Below are positions 23,300 through 32,985 of a DNA stretch of 64,000 nucleotides, in pieces. Both the position numbers and the translations under genes were made by a program. This stretch comes from Nitrospira sp. (GTDB taxonomy: Bacteria > Nitrospirota > Nitrospiria > Nitrospirales > Nitrospiraceae). The notes beneath the pieces are model-generated. The model was not told where the DNA came from and did not search any database. It was given only the letters and a program-made list of their open reading frames with translations. Location: assembly GCA_016715825.1 (NCBI GenBank), contig JADJXO010000001.1, positions 557,001 to 621,000 on the forward strand. Reading direction: 5' to 3'. Positions within the stretch are counted from its first letter, which is position 1; each line of letters begins with the position of its first letter.

Positions 23300-25804
23300 A
23301 TGAAATCCAACACCCCAACCTACAAACCGGTGAGTCCCTTCCTGGAGTCGCAGACTTATGCCCCCTTGGAAGAGGGGGAGGAGGCGATTGACACCGAATC
23401 CGCAGCACCCTCCGATTACGGATTGCAGACCCCCTTCGTCTCCGACTACCAAGTTCTCGAAGGGACGGAGGAGCCAGTCGATTCCCGCCAAGCCCAACTG
23501 ACGGCCTTAATGTCGGAGCTGTACAACGAAGAGTTCGACGAAGAGATGTACCAACTCGCTGCAGAAGCTGCGGATCACTATCGGGGCCGAGTTCCAACCA
23601 GTGATAACGGGAACAGCGGGTTTGCGGAGAAGCAAGTCCTGCAGGAATTGGAGAGTCATTTCGCGCCCGTCCAAGAAGACCTGGAAATTATCCTGGAAAA
23701 CATGATCGCCGAGATCGACGAGGTCGACCTGGAAAATATGCCTGACGAACAGAAGGATCTGTGGGTGGAATCCTTCTTTTCCGAGGAAGGGGAGATCGAG
23801 GGAGAAGGACCGGAAATAGAGGAAGGTTTCAGAAGTCGGGCGAAACGACGACGGAAACGCCGCAAGGAAAAGAGGAAGAGGCGCTGGAAGGGTATTAAGA
23901 ACAAGATCAAGAAGGTCGTGCGAAAGGTCGGGAAACGGATCCTCAAGCCGGCGCTCAAGTTTGCTTTGAGGAAGCTGGCCAAGCTTGCCAAGCCCCTGCT
24001 GACGAAGGTCCTGCAAATTAAGTCCATCAAAAAGCATATCCCGACCCGGTATCTCCCTCTCATTGACATGCTGCGCAAGAGACTGATTAAGAAAGAGCAT
24101 GCGGACGACGAGCCTTTACGGGAATGGCTTTCGGCCGGCATGGCACCCTTACAAAACGAACTGGATTTCCACCTGGCCTCCGCCTTGCTAGGGGAGCATT
24201 CTGCTTCCGCCATTGAAGAAGAAGTGCCGGAGGTCGACTCAATGCCCGAAGCGGAGGCGCCATCATGGGCCTTGGATGAGGCGCGCGAGGAGTTCGTCGA
24301 ACAGCTGCTTTCTCTGAAGGAGCACGAGGATCCGACCCCCCACATCGAGCAGTTCGTCGTCGCGGTTTTGCAAACGATCCGCTTCATTGCCAAGCCGATT
24401 ATCGAGGCTGTCGGCCGGGACAAGGTGATCAAGTATCTAGCCAAGTATGTCGCCAAGCTTACCGGGAGATTCATCAAGAAGAAAGATCTCAATGGCCTCG
24501 TTGCTACGGCACTTGTGGACGTCGGATTGCGGCTCATGAAACTGGAGGTTGAGCCCGAAGACGAGAGGGAGGCGGCAGCCGAAGCTGTGGCGGGCATGGT
24601 CGAAGATACGGTGCGGAACAGCCTGGAATTGCCTGCTTCGGTCTTTGAGCATGAAGAATTGCTGGAGGTCGAGGTGGTGGCCGCCTTCGAGAAGGCGGCC
24701 GCCGATAACCTGCCTCCTCTCCTATCTGAAGAAGCCTACCGGCGAAGGCCCCATCTGCGGCCGTCAGGGAACACGAAGAACGCCTGGCTACGCCTGCCTC
24801 TGCGCAAGCGACGGCACCGGCGTCGTGCCCGGCGTCGCTACAAGAAGGCCATTCGATCCATACGGCGCAGAATCAGCGCCCAGGCGGCCAGGGAAGTCAT
24901 GTCCTTCGGCGAGGTCTCCCTGGAGTCCTTCCTAAATGAGCAAATGGGTATCGAAATCGGCAGCGGGGTGGAAGCGGAGATCCATCTCTACGAAGCCCTT
25001 CCGGGCACGGAGCTGTTCGACATCGCCAACCAAGAGAATTACGTACCCGGGCTGCGTGGCGGATATGGCTTCAACTATGCCCTACTGCACCCCTTAACCA
25101 CCCAGGCGGCCGGACTTCTTCTGGGGGAGCCGGCCCTGGGCAGAAACGTCCCGGCCCCGTACCTGAGCGATCGCCATCGCATCTTGCCCGGCCAGCGTTT
25201 CTACTACCTGGAACTCCCTGGCACCCAGCCCCAAACCGTTCTGGAAGAAGGGTTCCTAGGGCTCCGACGGCCTTCAGGGACCAACTTGACCCTCGATTTC
25301 GTCACAGGGAAAATCGAAATCGATCTTTTTCTAGGCGAAAAGGCGGCTCAGGACATTGCCGTGAGACTCAAAGCGGCGCGAACGAGTCCCGGCGCCTGGG
25401 CCATGGCCGGCAGCCTCTTGTCCGAAGGCCTCAGGCGGAACTTCTCGCCGGTGGGGCAACACGGAATCCGCATCGCGCATCCAGCGGTCATGCCGGGGGC
25501 CGGCTCCGGCTCTGCGTGGAGACGGGTTCCCCCGTACCTTACCGAACTGCTGGCATCCCGCCTGAAGGACTGGGTCCTGGGCGTCTTGTCTCAGGGGTTG
25601 AGGAACCAGGAGGAGCGGTTCGTTTCGGCGACGGAACATCTGGAAGACGGTGTGACGATCCATATCACGCTGCTTGGGGTTCCGGGCCTGGCAGAAGTCC
25701 GGCAGATCCTGGGGAATACTCCCGGTCGCATACCGGCTGATATCTTCGAGGGAACACCCGATTCCACACGCTTGCAGATTCAACCGGGATACCGCCATGG
25801 TTAA
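23300..25804 (+). CDS. Large hypothetical protein with acidic PFL/PFV N-terminus and two Arg/Lys-rich segments
   Basis: I do not recognise this 834-residue protein as a whole. The N-terminus is acidic and holds SPFLES (12-17) and TPFVSD (44-49), then a helical module ALMSELYNEEFDEEMYQL near 69-86. Residues 178-245 are extremely basic (RSRAKRRRKRRKEKRKRRWK) and pass into an amphipathic Lys-rich helix region. A second Arg block (RKRRHRRRARRRYKKA) lies near 500. The C-terminal 300 residues look globular. There is no signal peptide. The start has AAGGAG eight bases upstream. The stop overlaps the next start by eight bases, so it is co-translated with a metallopeptidase. The PFL motifs recur in the protein at 28869. 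Confidence 0.6.
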   Translation: MKSNTPTYKPVSPFLESQTYAPLEEGEEAIDTESAAPSDYGLQTPFVSDYQVLEGTEEPVDSRQAQLTALMSELYNEEFDEEMYQLAAEAADHYRGRVPTSDNGNSGFAEKQVLQELESHFAPVQEDLEIILENMIAEIDEVDLENMPDEQKDLWVESFFSEEGEIEGEGPEIEEGFRSRAKRRRKRRKEKRKRRWKGIKNKIKKVVRKVGKRILKPALKFALRKLAKLAKPLLTKVLQIKSIKKHIPTRYLPLIDMLRKRLIKKEHADDEPLREWLSAGMAPLQNELDFHLASALLGEHSASAIEEEVPEVDSMPEAEAPSWALDEAREEFVEQLLSLKEHEDPTPHIEQFVVAVLQTIRFIAKPIIEAVGRDKVIKYLAKYVAKLTGRFIKKKDLNGLVATALVDVGLRLMKLEVEPEDEREAAAEAVAGMVEDTVRNSLELPASVFEHEELLEVEVVAAFEKAAADNLPPLLSEEAYRRRPHLRPSGNTKNAWLRLPLRKRRHRRRARRRYKKAIRSIRRRISAQAAREVMSFGEVSLESFLNEQMGIEIGSGVEAEIHLYEALPGTELFDIANQENYVPGLRGGYGFNYALLHPLTTQAAGLLLGEPALGRNVPAPYLSDRHRILPGQRFYYLELPGTQPQTVLEEGFLGLRRPSGTNLTLDFVTGKIEIDLFLGEKAAQDIAVRLKAARTSPGAWAMAGSLLSEGLRRNFSPVGQHGIRIAHPAVMPGAGSGSAWRRVPPYLTELLASRLKDWVLGVLSQGLRNQEERFVSATEHLEDGVTIHITLLGVPGLAEVRQILGNTPGRIPADIFEGTPDSTRLQIQPGYRHG

Positions 25805-27074
25805 CCTGGAAATGGAGGTCCGCACCCAGTTGGGCCGACAGATCGAGCACTGGGCGGCCGCCAGTGGCAGGCTCGGAGAGCTGAATCTATTCGCCGCCAC
25901 TGACGCCTTGGCTGGCTTGGAGAACTATTTAAATCTGAGGTTATGTGAATCCTTGCAGGGCTCCGTTTCAAATTTACAGGGTGAAATCGGGCAATTGCGC
26001 CATCTGTGGCGGCTGGCGGACACGAAACAAGCCTTGGAAAAGTTACAACAGCTAATCGTGCGAATGCGTTTTCAATACCAGCGGGTGGAGACGCTGCTCG
26101 ATTTCTACCTCGACGCCATCAACACGCGGGCCAACCCCCAGATAGTCGCCCTCCTGAGGGCCTGCGACCGGATGGCTTTCCACAGTATGCGGGCCCTCTT
26201 GAGCCCCTTGAATAGACCAACGCCCGCAGTTTTGACCTATATCGACAAGGGCCTCGGCGCCTCCATCTTGAAGGCGGGCCTTCGCCTCTGGGATAGACGT
26301 ACGATAAATCCCGCCGCAGCCATCAAGCTGGCCCGCCACAATCTCTACCGGCCTACGGCTCTCGTTCACGAGGCGGGACACCAGGTTGCCCATATCCTGG
26401 GATGGAACGGGGAACTCGCCGAGACTCTGTCCCGTGAACTGCCGGAGCCGATCGCGCCGACCTGGGCCAGCTGGGCTTCGGAGATCACTGCCGATACGTT
26501 TGCCTTCGCCCATACGGGCTACGCGGCGGTGGCCGGCCTGCACGACGTGGTGGCGGAAAGCCCGCGCTCGGTCTTCCGATTCCTAGATGGCGATCCCCAT
26601 CCCATCAGCTATATCCGGGTCCTCCTCGGAGTCGAGATGTGTCGGCAGTGGTACGGCCGGGGTCCCTGGGATGGAATGGAGAAAGCCTGGCGGTTTCGCT
26701 ACCCCTTGTCGGAGGCCGCTTCCGGGGTCAGGTCCTTGATGCGCGAGTCCCTTCAGGCCCTGCCCAAGGTGGCGACGCTCTGCCTGCGCAAACCGCTGCG
26801 GGCTTTCGGATCCCGGTCGCTTGTCCATTTCATCGACCCCGGCAGGGTGTCCCCACAATCGCTTCTGGATATGGAGGAAAAGCTAGGGAAGAGCCTTTAT
26901 CTCTCCTCCCATTGGCGGGAGACCGAGTCCCTGCGGATTCTGGCCTTGACCGGTTACCGCATTGCCGTGGAGCCCACGCGGGCCGTCGCCCTGGTCCGGC
27001 AGCAAGCGGACTGGATGCGGTGGGCTGGGACAGGAATCGAAACTGAAACTGAAACCGAAACCGTCAGCGTTTAA
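25797..27074 (+). CDS. Putative zinc metallopeptidase with HEAGH motif
   Basis: From the ATG at 25797 the protein has 425 residues. H191-E-A-G-H195 is an HExxH zinc-binding motif (context LVHEAGHQVAHILGW), and E229 in SEITADTFAF is a good third ligand, as in gluzincins. There is no signal peptide or membrane segment. The N-terminal 150 residues are helical (IEHWAAASGRLGEL, LRHLWRLADTKQALEKL). The gene overlaps the upstream large hypothetical gene by eight bases, and a small gene follows after 30 bases. The C-terminus carries a short ETETETET repeat. The substrate may be the partner protein or a target of the whole cassette. Confidence 0.62.
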   Translation: MVNLEMEVRTQLGRQIEHWAAASGRLGELNLFAATDALAGLENYLNLRLCESLQGSVSNLQGEIGQLRHLWRLADTKQALEKLQQLIVRMRFQYQRVETLLDFYLDAINTRANPQIVALLRACDRMAFHSMRALLSPLNRPTPAVLTYIDKGLGASILKAGLRLWDRRTINPAAAIKLARHNLYRPTALVHEAGHQVAHILGWNGELAETLSRELPEPIAPTWASWASEITADTFAFAHTGYAAVAGLHDVVAESPRSVFRFLDGDPHPISYIRVLLGVEMCRQWYGRGPWDGMEKAWRFRYPLSEAASGVRSLMRESLQALPKVATLCLRKPLRAFGSRSLVHFIDPGRVSPQSLLDMEEKLGKSLYLSSHWRETESLRILALTGYRIAVEPTRAVALVRQQADWMRWAGTGIETETETETVSV

Positions 27075-27104
27075 CTGCCATCCTTACACGAAAGGGGCGC
27101 AGAT

Positions 27105-27344
27105 ATGAGCATGGAGTCAACGTCAGAATCTGAAGGAAGACGGAGAACCGCTTCGGGACGCGAGCGGAGAAGCTCAGAGGATGCGAGTGCCACAACTGCG
27201 GAGGAGGCTGCCTCAGGGACGAATCAAGAGAACCGGCAATCCAAGATCGAGAAACGGCTGCGGACCTTGGTGGAAGGACCCCAGCCGTTGTGGCCGCTTC
27301 CTGCTCCGGACAGCAAGCAGGTTACGACTCTTCCGACTGAATGA
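27105..27344 (+). CDS. Small charged, probably disordered protein
   Basis: The 79-residue protein is rich in Ser, Glu, Arg and Thr (SESEGRRRTASGRERRSSED) with a short C-terminal Pro/Leu segment (GPQPLWPLPAPDSK). No family is recognised and it is likely unstructured. It lies between the metallopeptidase and the gene at 27385, with a GAAAGGGG ribosome-binding region, so it is probably a genuine operon member, perhaps an adaptor or immunity-like factor (speculative). Confidence 0.45.
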   Translation: MSMESTSESEGRRRTASGRERRSSEDASATTAEEAASGTNQENRQSKIEKRLRTLVEGPQPLWPLPAPDSKQVTTLPTE

Positions 27345-27384
27345 AACAGTACCGTGGCATCAGAGACTAGAGGAGTGATCTATC

Positions 27385-28518
27385 ATGTTCAATAGAATCG
27401 TTGTTGATGAAACAGGACAAATCAATTCCGAACGTGTGCGCGCCTTGTTCCAGGCCCATCCCGTCCAGATAAACATCCTCTTGGAATTGGGCTGGAGCGT
27501 CCGGCAGCATGCTAACGGCAACGTGGTACTGGGCCAACCCGACCGCCGGAGCGACCTGCGCGCCTTGCCTGACTGCCTGTTAGATGGGCTGCTGTGCTCC
27601 TTCACGCAGCAAGGAAGCGGTGGCACGCCGGAACCCTTCATCCGCGCGACCTGGCCCAATGTCCAGCTCTGGCCGCACTGGATCTATGCCTTCCTGATCG
27701 AAAACACGAGGATCTACGAAATCTTCCGCAAGGTCATCCAGGGGTTTTCCTATGGCGAGACACTTGGCGCGCCTCAGCCCGAGACCCAGCATTGGTTGCG
27801 CATCACGGAGGAGCTGTTCTATCGCATGCCGGCTCCCTTCCTCATATCCACGGTGGACAGTAATATCCGTCCGGACCAGGGCGCCACGCGCAGAAACGGG
27901 TATTGGCGCATGTTCGGCATGGAGCTCAACCACCCAACGGAGAAAGACCAGGTCTATCCGCTCCACAAGCCAGACGCTGCCAATACAGAGTTCGTCAATG
28001 TTTTTGAAAATCTGCTCCACCATATCTACATTGGGATCATCAATGTCAGCACCACCAGTGGTCCCAATCCCACCGATGACTCCAGCATCTTCAACTTCGC
28101 CAACCAGCTCCGCGACATGCTGCTCATGCGGAGACAGTATGGCCGCCTCTCGCGTGAGGAGTACTGGTTTGTCTGCATGATGTCCTGGTTTCATCTGACG
28201 CTGGAGCAAGACAACCCGGTCGTCCGAGATCTGCGCGCGGAGGGCCCCAGCCCAGAACAGCGCCTGTTCAACATTGCCAAGCGGGTCGGATGCCCGGCGC
28301 ACAGCAAGTCGGAGCAGTTCTTCCGCATGGCCCCCCTGCTGTCTCAACTGCTCAACGTCATTGAATCGGACGGTGTTGGTCGGGCCTCCGACGCCCGGAT
28401 ACTGTACGACGCCGCCGCGCCTGGCAGCCTGCGCAATCTCAATTTCCAAATCATCGCCGATTGGGAGCAGTCTTCAGGCCACAACATCCGTAAACGCGAT
28501 TACAGCAACGTGAAGTGA
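27385..28518 (+). CDS. Conserved hypothetical protein of the protease cassette
   Basis: The 377-residue soluble protein is rich in aromatics (WPNVQLWPHWIYAFLIENTR, YWFVCMMSWFHLTLEQ). I recognise no catalytic motif or known domain. A GAGGAGTG ribosome-binding site stands before the ATG at 27385. It is the fourth gene in the run that starts at 23300 and has similar codon use, so it probably works with the metallopeptidase and the Arg-rich protein. Confidence 0.55.
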   Translation: MFNRIVVDETGQINSERVRALFQAHPVQINILLELGWSVRQHANGNVVLGQPDRRSDLRALPDCLLDGLLCSFTQQGSGGTPEPFIRATWPNVQLWPHWIYAFLIENTRIYEIFRKVIQGFSYGETLGAPQPETQHWLRITEELFYRMPAPFLISTVDSNIRPDQGATRRNGYWRMFGMELNHPTEKDQVYPLHKPDAANTEFVNVFENLLHHIYIGIINVSTTSGPNPTDDSSIFNFANQLRDMLLMRRQYGRLSREEYWFVCMMSWFHLTLEQDNPVVRDLRAEGPSPEQRLFNIAKRVGCPAHSKSEQFFRMAPLLSQLLNVIESDGVGRASDARILYDAAAPGSLRNLNFQIIADWEQSSGHNIRKRDYSNVK

Positions 28519-28533
28519 GAGGGACTTTGGCGC

Positions 28534-28755
28534 ATGATTCCATATCCATACGCGTTCCGGAGCGAGAGTGGAATAGATTCCCATTTTCTCGAATGTGAGC
28601 AAGGGGAGCGGAGCGACCTCGACGGGAGGAGTGTTCCCATTTCCCAGTCTGCAGACCTTCTTCTCTCGTCGCGGAAAGGGGCGGCGCACTTTGGTACAAA
28701 GAGGACGGACGAGTCACGGCGTTCGAACGCAGCCTATCGGCCTCAGTACGGGTAG
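28534..28755 (+). CDS. Doubtful small open reading frame in the cassette gap
   Basis: A 73-codon frame opens 16 bases after the previous stop (MIPYPYAFRSESGIDSHF) with GAGAGGG upstream. It has no recognised relatives and weak coding character. The remainder of the 350-base gap up to 28868 shows nothing but an A/T-rich TTTTAAAAAATATATC tract near 28800 that could be promoter DNA for the next gene. Confidence 0.25.
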   Translation: MIPYPYAFRSESGIDSHFLECEQGERSDLDGRSVPISQSADLLLSSRKGAAHFGTKRTDESRRSNAAYRPQYG

Positions 28756-28868
28756 TGCCTATGCCGGCACACAGCGTGTGATCTTCGCCCGACACATCTT
28801 TTAAAAAATATATCGGATGATGGACTTGATGGTTCTCAATCACAGGACTACTTGATTAGGGGAGTGCT

Positions 28869-30905
28869 ATGAAAAACCCTCGAAACTATCCAGATGCAAT
28901 AGAATCAGAAGAGTCAGAAACGCCATTTTTGGATGACGAGTTCGAGAGGGAGCTGGAACCTGTCCGTGTTTCTGAACAACGGATCGAAAGTCCATTCTTG
29001 CAAGCAGAGTTGATGGCAGAATCACGGAATGATGAAGATGAAGCTGTAGTTGCGTGGGAAGACCCAAATGAGGAAGACAAAGAACAATTCTATGAGGGGG
29101 AATTTGCCGAAGAAGCTGAAGAAGATATTAGAGAGGAGATGATTGTAGCGCCAGAAAACGAGGAATTAGGCGTGATCTCCTGGGAGCAGAAACTTGAGGG
29201 CGAGTTGATCAACGAAACTCCGAGTATCGTCGGACCGGAAAAATTTAGTGAATTTGTGGCTCCTCCACCAGTGTCATCGGCGAAATCTATTAAATTATCC
29301 CCAGCAGCAAATCACCTTTATCGCATCCAAAAAGGCGATAGTCTGCTAGGAATTGCTGGGACCGCCTATAAGAAGAAAGCGGGGTCTGTGCGTATACAAC
29401 GTGCACAGCTCATCAATCGCCACCCGTTCAATTGGCGTTACCACACACCAGCAACAAAGAGTTTCACTAAAGAATATTTTCCAGAAGGTGTTATCTCTTT
29501 TTCTCCACGAGTGAGTTGTGTTGATACGGACTTCAATATCCCTTGGTGGGAATTCCCCCCCAAAGGAAAGTGCTATTCGCTGGTGGGTATTCCTCCAGAA
29601 ACGGATGTTTGGTTAATGCCACCCCCCGAAGTGGTCCAACCTATTGGACTCAAGTGTTGGGCGGCCGCTATTCTATCCTGGTCAAAAGTGACGCCGGGTG
29701 CAAAGAAATATACGTCGCTGAATGATGTCATAGATACGTTTCGCAAACTGGAAGTAAAATTCATTTATAGTGGTGGACGCACCGAACTACGATCGCTTGT
29801 AAACAAGAGCGATGCACTTGCGCGATGGCCGAAAGAAAGCATGGTCCTTGAATTGTCTTCAGGGAAGCGCGTGACCGTTCCGGCTGCGCAGCTAACATTT
29901 GAGTCACTCGCAACTGAGCTTGGCGCAAAATTGATTGTGAAAGATGTCAAGTTGACCTTGGCCGATTTGCGCGACGTCCTTCAGGAGAGCAGGGGGCCTG
30001 TCATTGTCTTAAAATTTAACGAGGGATTGGGCCATGGAACTGTGATATTCGGTGTGTCAATTTCCGATGGTTTTATCGGGGAAATGGATCCTTTTACGAG
30101 ACTAGAGAAACCAACTGGTCCTGCTTTCGGATCCTTGAAGACCCGTTGGTTGCCGACTCTTGATGGCTTCAAGACTGATAGCCGTGGTCGGGCTTGGACT
30201 GAATTTGCATTTTTATTCAAGAAAAAGATCAAGGGCACCCGACTCTCGCGTGAAATTGATCCCGAAGTTGAAAACTCTCGGGGTGAAACAGAGATTTGGA
30301 ACGATGAAGATGAAGTCAAGCCTGAGGTTGCAACGGAAGTCCTGACCGCCTTTGATGACAAGGGTGGAGTTGCTGAAGATGCTGAAGATGCTGAGGAAGG
30401 ATTAGCAGAACCCGGGACCGAGGAGGCCCTGGAGTCGGAAGTATTAGATAAAGTAAGTGAAGAAGCCGAAGAACTAATAACTTCTGGGAAGCTTTTGGAT
30501 AGACTAGATGAGAAAAGCTTGAAGGAAGAATATGATGACGAAGCTGTACAGCATGAGATACAAATTTCGAGTCAACCCAAAGCTGGAATGTTCTATCGGA
30601 TCAAGAAAGGAGAAAATCTCCTAGAAGTTGCTGGAAAAGCTTACCAAGTTGGCGCAGGGCAAAAAAGGCTTTCATTTGCAAAATATATCAATGGACATCC
30701 GTTCAACCATCGATATTACGTACAAGGTGGGAAGAGTTTTACAAAAGAACATTTTCCTGAAGGGGTCATCTCCTTTCGTCCAACATTTAACTGTGACGCC
30801 GCCAACTTATTCGCAACTAAAGCTACCCTCACGGGAAAATGTTTTGCCGTAATCTGGATACCCAATTATAGCGATAACTATCATTCTTTTTGGGTAAAAG
30901 TCTAA
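28869..30905 (+). CDS. LysM - papain-like cysteine peptidase - LysM protein with PFL-type acidic N-terminus
   Basis: The 678-residue protein begins with an acidic region holding TPFLDD (18-23) and SPFLQA (41-46). Two copies of a LysM-like module follow, at about 150-225 (YRIQKGDSLLGIAGTAYKKK) and 576-650 (YRIKKGENLLEVAGKAY). Both end in a matching F-N-(W/H)-R-Y ... KSFTKE(Y/H)FPEGVISF. Between them is a papain-like domain with the nucleophile in GLKCWAAAIL (near 262), His in GHGTVIFG (near 388) and Asp in EMDPF (near 404). This suits the C39/AvrRpt2-like type. LysM modules bind peptidoglycan or chitin. The start has GGGAG before ATG. Its end overlaps the following protease gene. Confidence 0.68.
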   Translation: MKNPRNYPDAIESEESETPFLDDEFERELEPVRVSEQRIESPFLQAELMAESRNDEDEAVVAWEDPNEEDKEQFYEGEFAEEAEEDIREEMIVAPENEELGVISWEQKLEGELINETPSIVGPEKFSEFVAPPPVSSAKSIKLSPAANHLYRIQKGDSLLGIAGTAYKKKAGSVRIQRAQLINRHPFNWRYHTPATKSFTKEYFPEGVISFSPRVSCVDTDFNIPWWEFPPKGKCYSLVGIPPETDVWLMPPPEVVQPIGLKCWAAAILSWSKVTPGAKKYTSLNDVIDTFRKLEVKFIYSGGRTELRSLVNKSDALARWPKESMVLELSSGKRVTVPAAQLTFESLATELGAKLIVKDVKLTLADLRDVLQESRGPVIVLKFNEGLGHGTVIFGVSISDGFIGEMDPFTRLEKPTGPAFGSLKTRWLPTLDGFKTDSRGRAWTEFAFLFKKKIKGTRLSREIDPEVENSRGETEIWNDEDEVKPEVATEVLTAFDDKGGVAEDAEDAEEGLAEPGTEEALESEVLDKVSEEAEELITSGKLLDRLDEKSLKEEYDDEAVQHEIQISSQPKAGMFYRIKKGENLLEVAGKAYQVGAGQKRLSFAKYINGHPFNHRYYVQGGKSFTKEHFPEGVISFRPTFNCDAANLFATKATLTGKCFAVIWIPNYSDNYHSFWVKV

Positions 30906-31845
30906 AGAACAAAGTACTGGAGCCCGAAGTCGAGCAGGAAGATTTTGTAAGAAATAAAAGAAGATTAATAGACAAACGTCAAAATGTTCTGGAAATTCCT
31001 TGGCGGTGGAACTGTGCCCTGCTCATGGATTTTAAAGATCCAGATACTCAGGAGGTGATGCCTTTCCAAGGATCCGGGTTCCTTATAAGTCCTAATCATA
31101 TTTTAACGGCGGCACACAATCTCTTTGCTATTGTATCTACAAAAGAAAGAGGCCCCACACCGTTGCAAGTATCTTCCATATCTGTATTTCCTGGCGTCAA
31201 TAGAAAGGAGTTTTCTTTGGCAAACATGAGATAGCAGATGCTTCTAGAAATGTTGCGTTCACTATGAGCTGGAAGGCAGGAGTTAAAGCCTATCTAAGGC
31301 AACCCCTACCGCCTGCACGGAGAGCACACGTTACTGATATCGGGGTAGATAAGGAGACAGCCAGATCCGATTATGGACTCATTAAACTTAATCAGAACAT
31401 TGGTGATTTAAAATTTAAAGAACTCGACAATAGTCCTTTGGGTTATTGGGGCAGTAATGAAAAATCTCAGATACAAACATTCAATCCAAAAATCAATCCA
31501 AAAAGCCCAAGAAAACAGCCTATAAATATCGCTGGATATGATACTTATGATTTTCATGGGCCTGACAAAGTGGATGACATCGGATTTCTCCAGCATCTAG
31601 CCCAAACAACAATCGATACGATCGATACCGATGATAAAACAGAGAGGTCGTTAATCATGTATTCACACCACCTGGCAGAAAAAGGAATGAGTGGTGGTCC
31701 TATCTGGATTCATGATTGGCCACCAACGCAGAGGAGCCCAGGACCGCTACAACTAGTAGGAATTAGTGGACACCATGGCTTCGGTTTATTACTTACATCG
31801 AACGTTCTCAAAGATATCGAGCAGTTTAAACTTCGATTGGGTTAG
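30890..31845 (+). pseudogene. Trypsin-like serine protease with a one-base frameshift
   Basis: Frame 1 (from about 30890) encodes QGSGFLISPNHILTAAHNL with the catalytic His. After a break the next frame encodes SDYGLIKLNQ with the Asp and EKGMSGGPIWIHDW with the Ser. Adding one T to the TTT at 31216-31218 joins them as EFSFGKHEIADASRNVAF, so a single-base deletion in a homopolymer is the simplest cause. The gene overlaps the LysM-peptidase gene at its start (TTG at 30890), implying translational coupling. It may be functional if the deletion is a sequencing error. Confidence 0.6.
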
Positions 31846-31994
31846 CTTTACAAGAACAATGATTTTGCCAGAATTATGTTTGCGAAAGAGACGTGAGCTA
31901 GCCTGGGTTTGACGGTCCCCTCAACAGGTGTAGTCTTAATCAGCAATCCGTACAACGCTGAAAATAAAAAGATTAAGGCGTGTAAGCTCCCCTG

Positions 31995-32325
31995 TCAACG
32001 AGACACTGGCAATGGAGAACTTTCAGCGTTCAGCTGAGCCCGATACGTGGCCGGCGGTAAGCCTGCCAAGGCATCATGGGGCCGCACTTCGTTATAGGTC
32101 AGTAACCAGTCCGCACTGATCTCCCGCACTTGATCCAGCGACTCAAACACATAGGCATTCAACACTTCGGTACGATACGTCCGATTGAACCGTTCGATGA
32201 AACCGTTCTGCGCGGGTTTGCCTGGCTGGATGTAACGCAACTCGATGCCTCGGTCCGCACACCAGGCGACGAACCGATCGGCGACCAGTTCGGGGCCATA
32301 GTATAAGCGGAATCTGTAGTGCTCC
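31995..32325 (-). pseudogene. IS3-family transposase (orfB) C-terminal fragment
   Basis: The minus strand carries the catalytic-core tail of an IS3-family OrfB: GPELVADRFVAWCADRGIEL, then QPGKPAQNGFIERFNRTYRT and the final RPHDALAGLPPATYR. The DNG motif before GPE is damaged (LYYGPE), and nothing upstream of it belongs to the same element, so it is a truncated remnant. Confidence 0.75.
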
Positions 32326-32332
32326 CCTGAAA

Positions 32333-32460
32333 TCAAGCCACCTGGGTTACTTGTCGCGCCCGATATTGGACGGGGCTTCGATAGCCCAAGGCCTGATGCG
32401 GGCGCTCCTGGTTGTACCACTGCATCCAATCTCGAATGACGCGTGAGCGGAAATTGGGGG
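32333..32460 (-). pseudogene. Second IS3-family orfB fragment
   Basis: Directly upstream, in another frame, is the tail of a different IS3 OrfB: RSRVIRDWMQWYNQERPHQA then LGYRSPVQYRARQVTQVA and a stop. The abrupt junction with the preceding fragment suggests one IS landed in or beside the other. Confidence 0.65.
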
Positions 32461-32985
32461 TCAGATCTTGTTCTGTGCATCGATAGGTTCCGGAGGAGTG
32501 TAGGGCGGAGTGAATGCTTTGCTCGGCAATCGGTTTCGAACACCAAGTGGCGGGAACACTTCCTGAACGGGTGATGATCGCGCCAGACGGCAGCCCGCTA
32601 TGAGCGAGTAGTCGCCGCCATGCATGAACGTACCGCGCTCTTGCGCCGTGACCTCCCACCAATTGGAAGCAGCCGTCCTGGGCGAATTCGCGCAAGAGGG
32701 ACGCCTTGCCTGAAGCAGTTGATTGCGAATAAAACTCTGGGAGCAGATCCTGTTTTGTGCATCGCGGAATGGTGAATGGGGCACAAGGTTGAAAAGTATT
32801 CGTTGGAGCCCGGATGCAAGGTAAGAGGCTGCGCGCCTGCGCCATGGTGAATTGAGTGCGCGCGCCATCTGCTCCCCGCGCCTTACTTTCATCGCCCCGG
32901 TCTCCCCCCCAGCAGGGGCTGCTGGGACCGAAGGGGAAGGAGGAGCAGGAGAAGGTGGTAGCGTTCAGCTGTGTGCGTGCATCCG
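32461..32985. repeat. Gene-free stretch with an imperfect duplicated motif
   Basis: No intact gene is seen in these 520 bases. A motif recurs: CAGATCTTGTTCTGTGCATCG at 32463 and CAGATCCTGTTTTGTGCATC at about 32743, about 280 bases apart, each at the edge of a non-coding tract. A purine-rich run (GGGAAGGAGGAGCAGGAGAAGG) lies near 32935. Confidence 0.4.

Noticed and set aside
23656..24597. Minus-strand reading frame of 313 codons rich in Ser, Arg and Phe
   Set aside because: Antisense to the highly charged 834-residue protein. Its composition is explained by Glu/Lys codons on the other strand.
27580..28449. Minus-strand reading frame of 289 codons
   Set aside because: Antisense to the 377-residue gene, which has the better start, ribosome-binding site and operon position.
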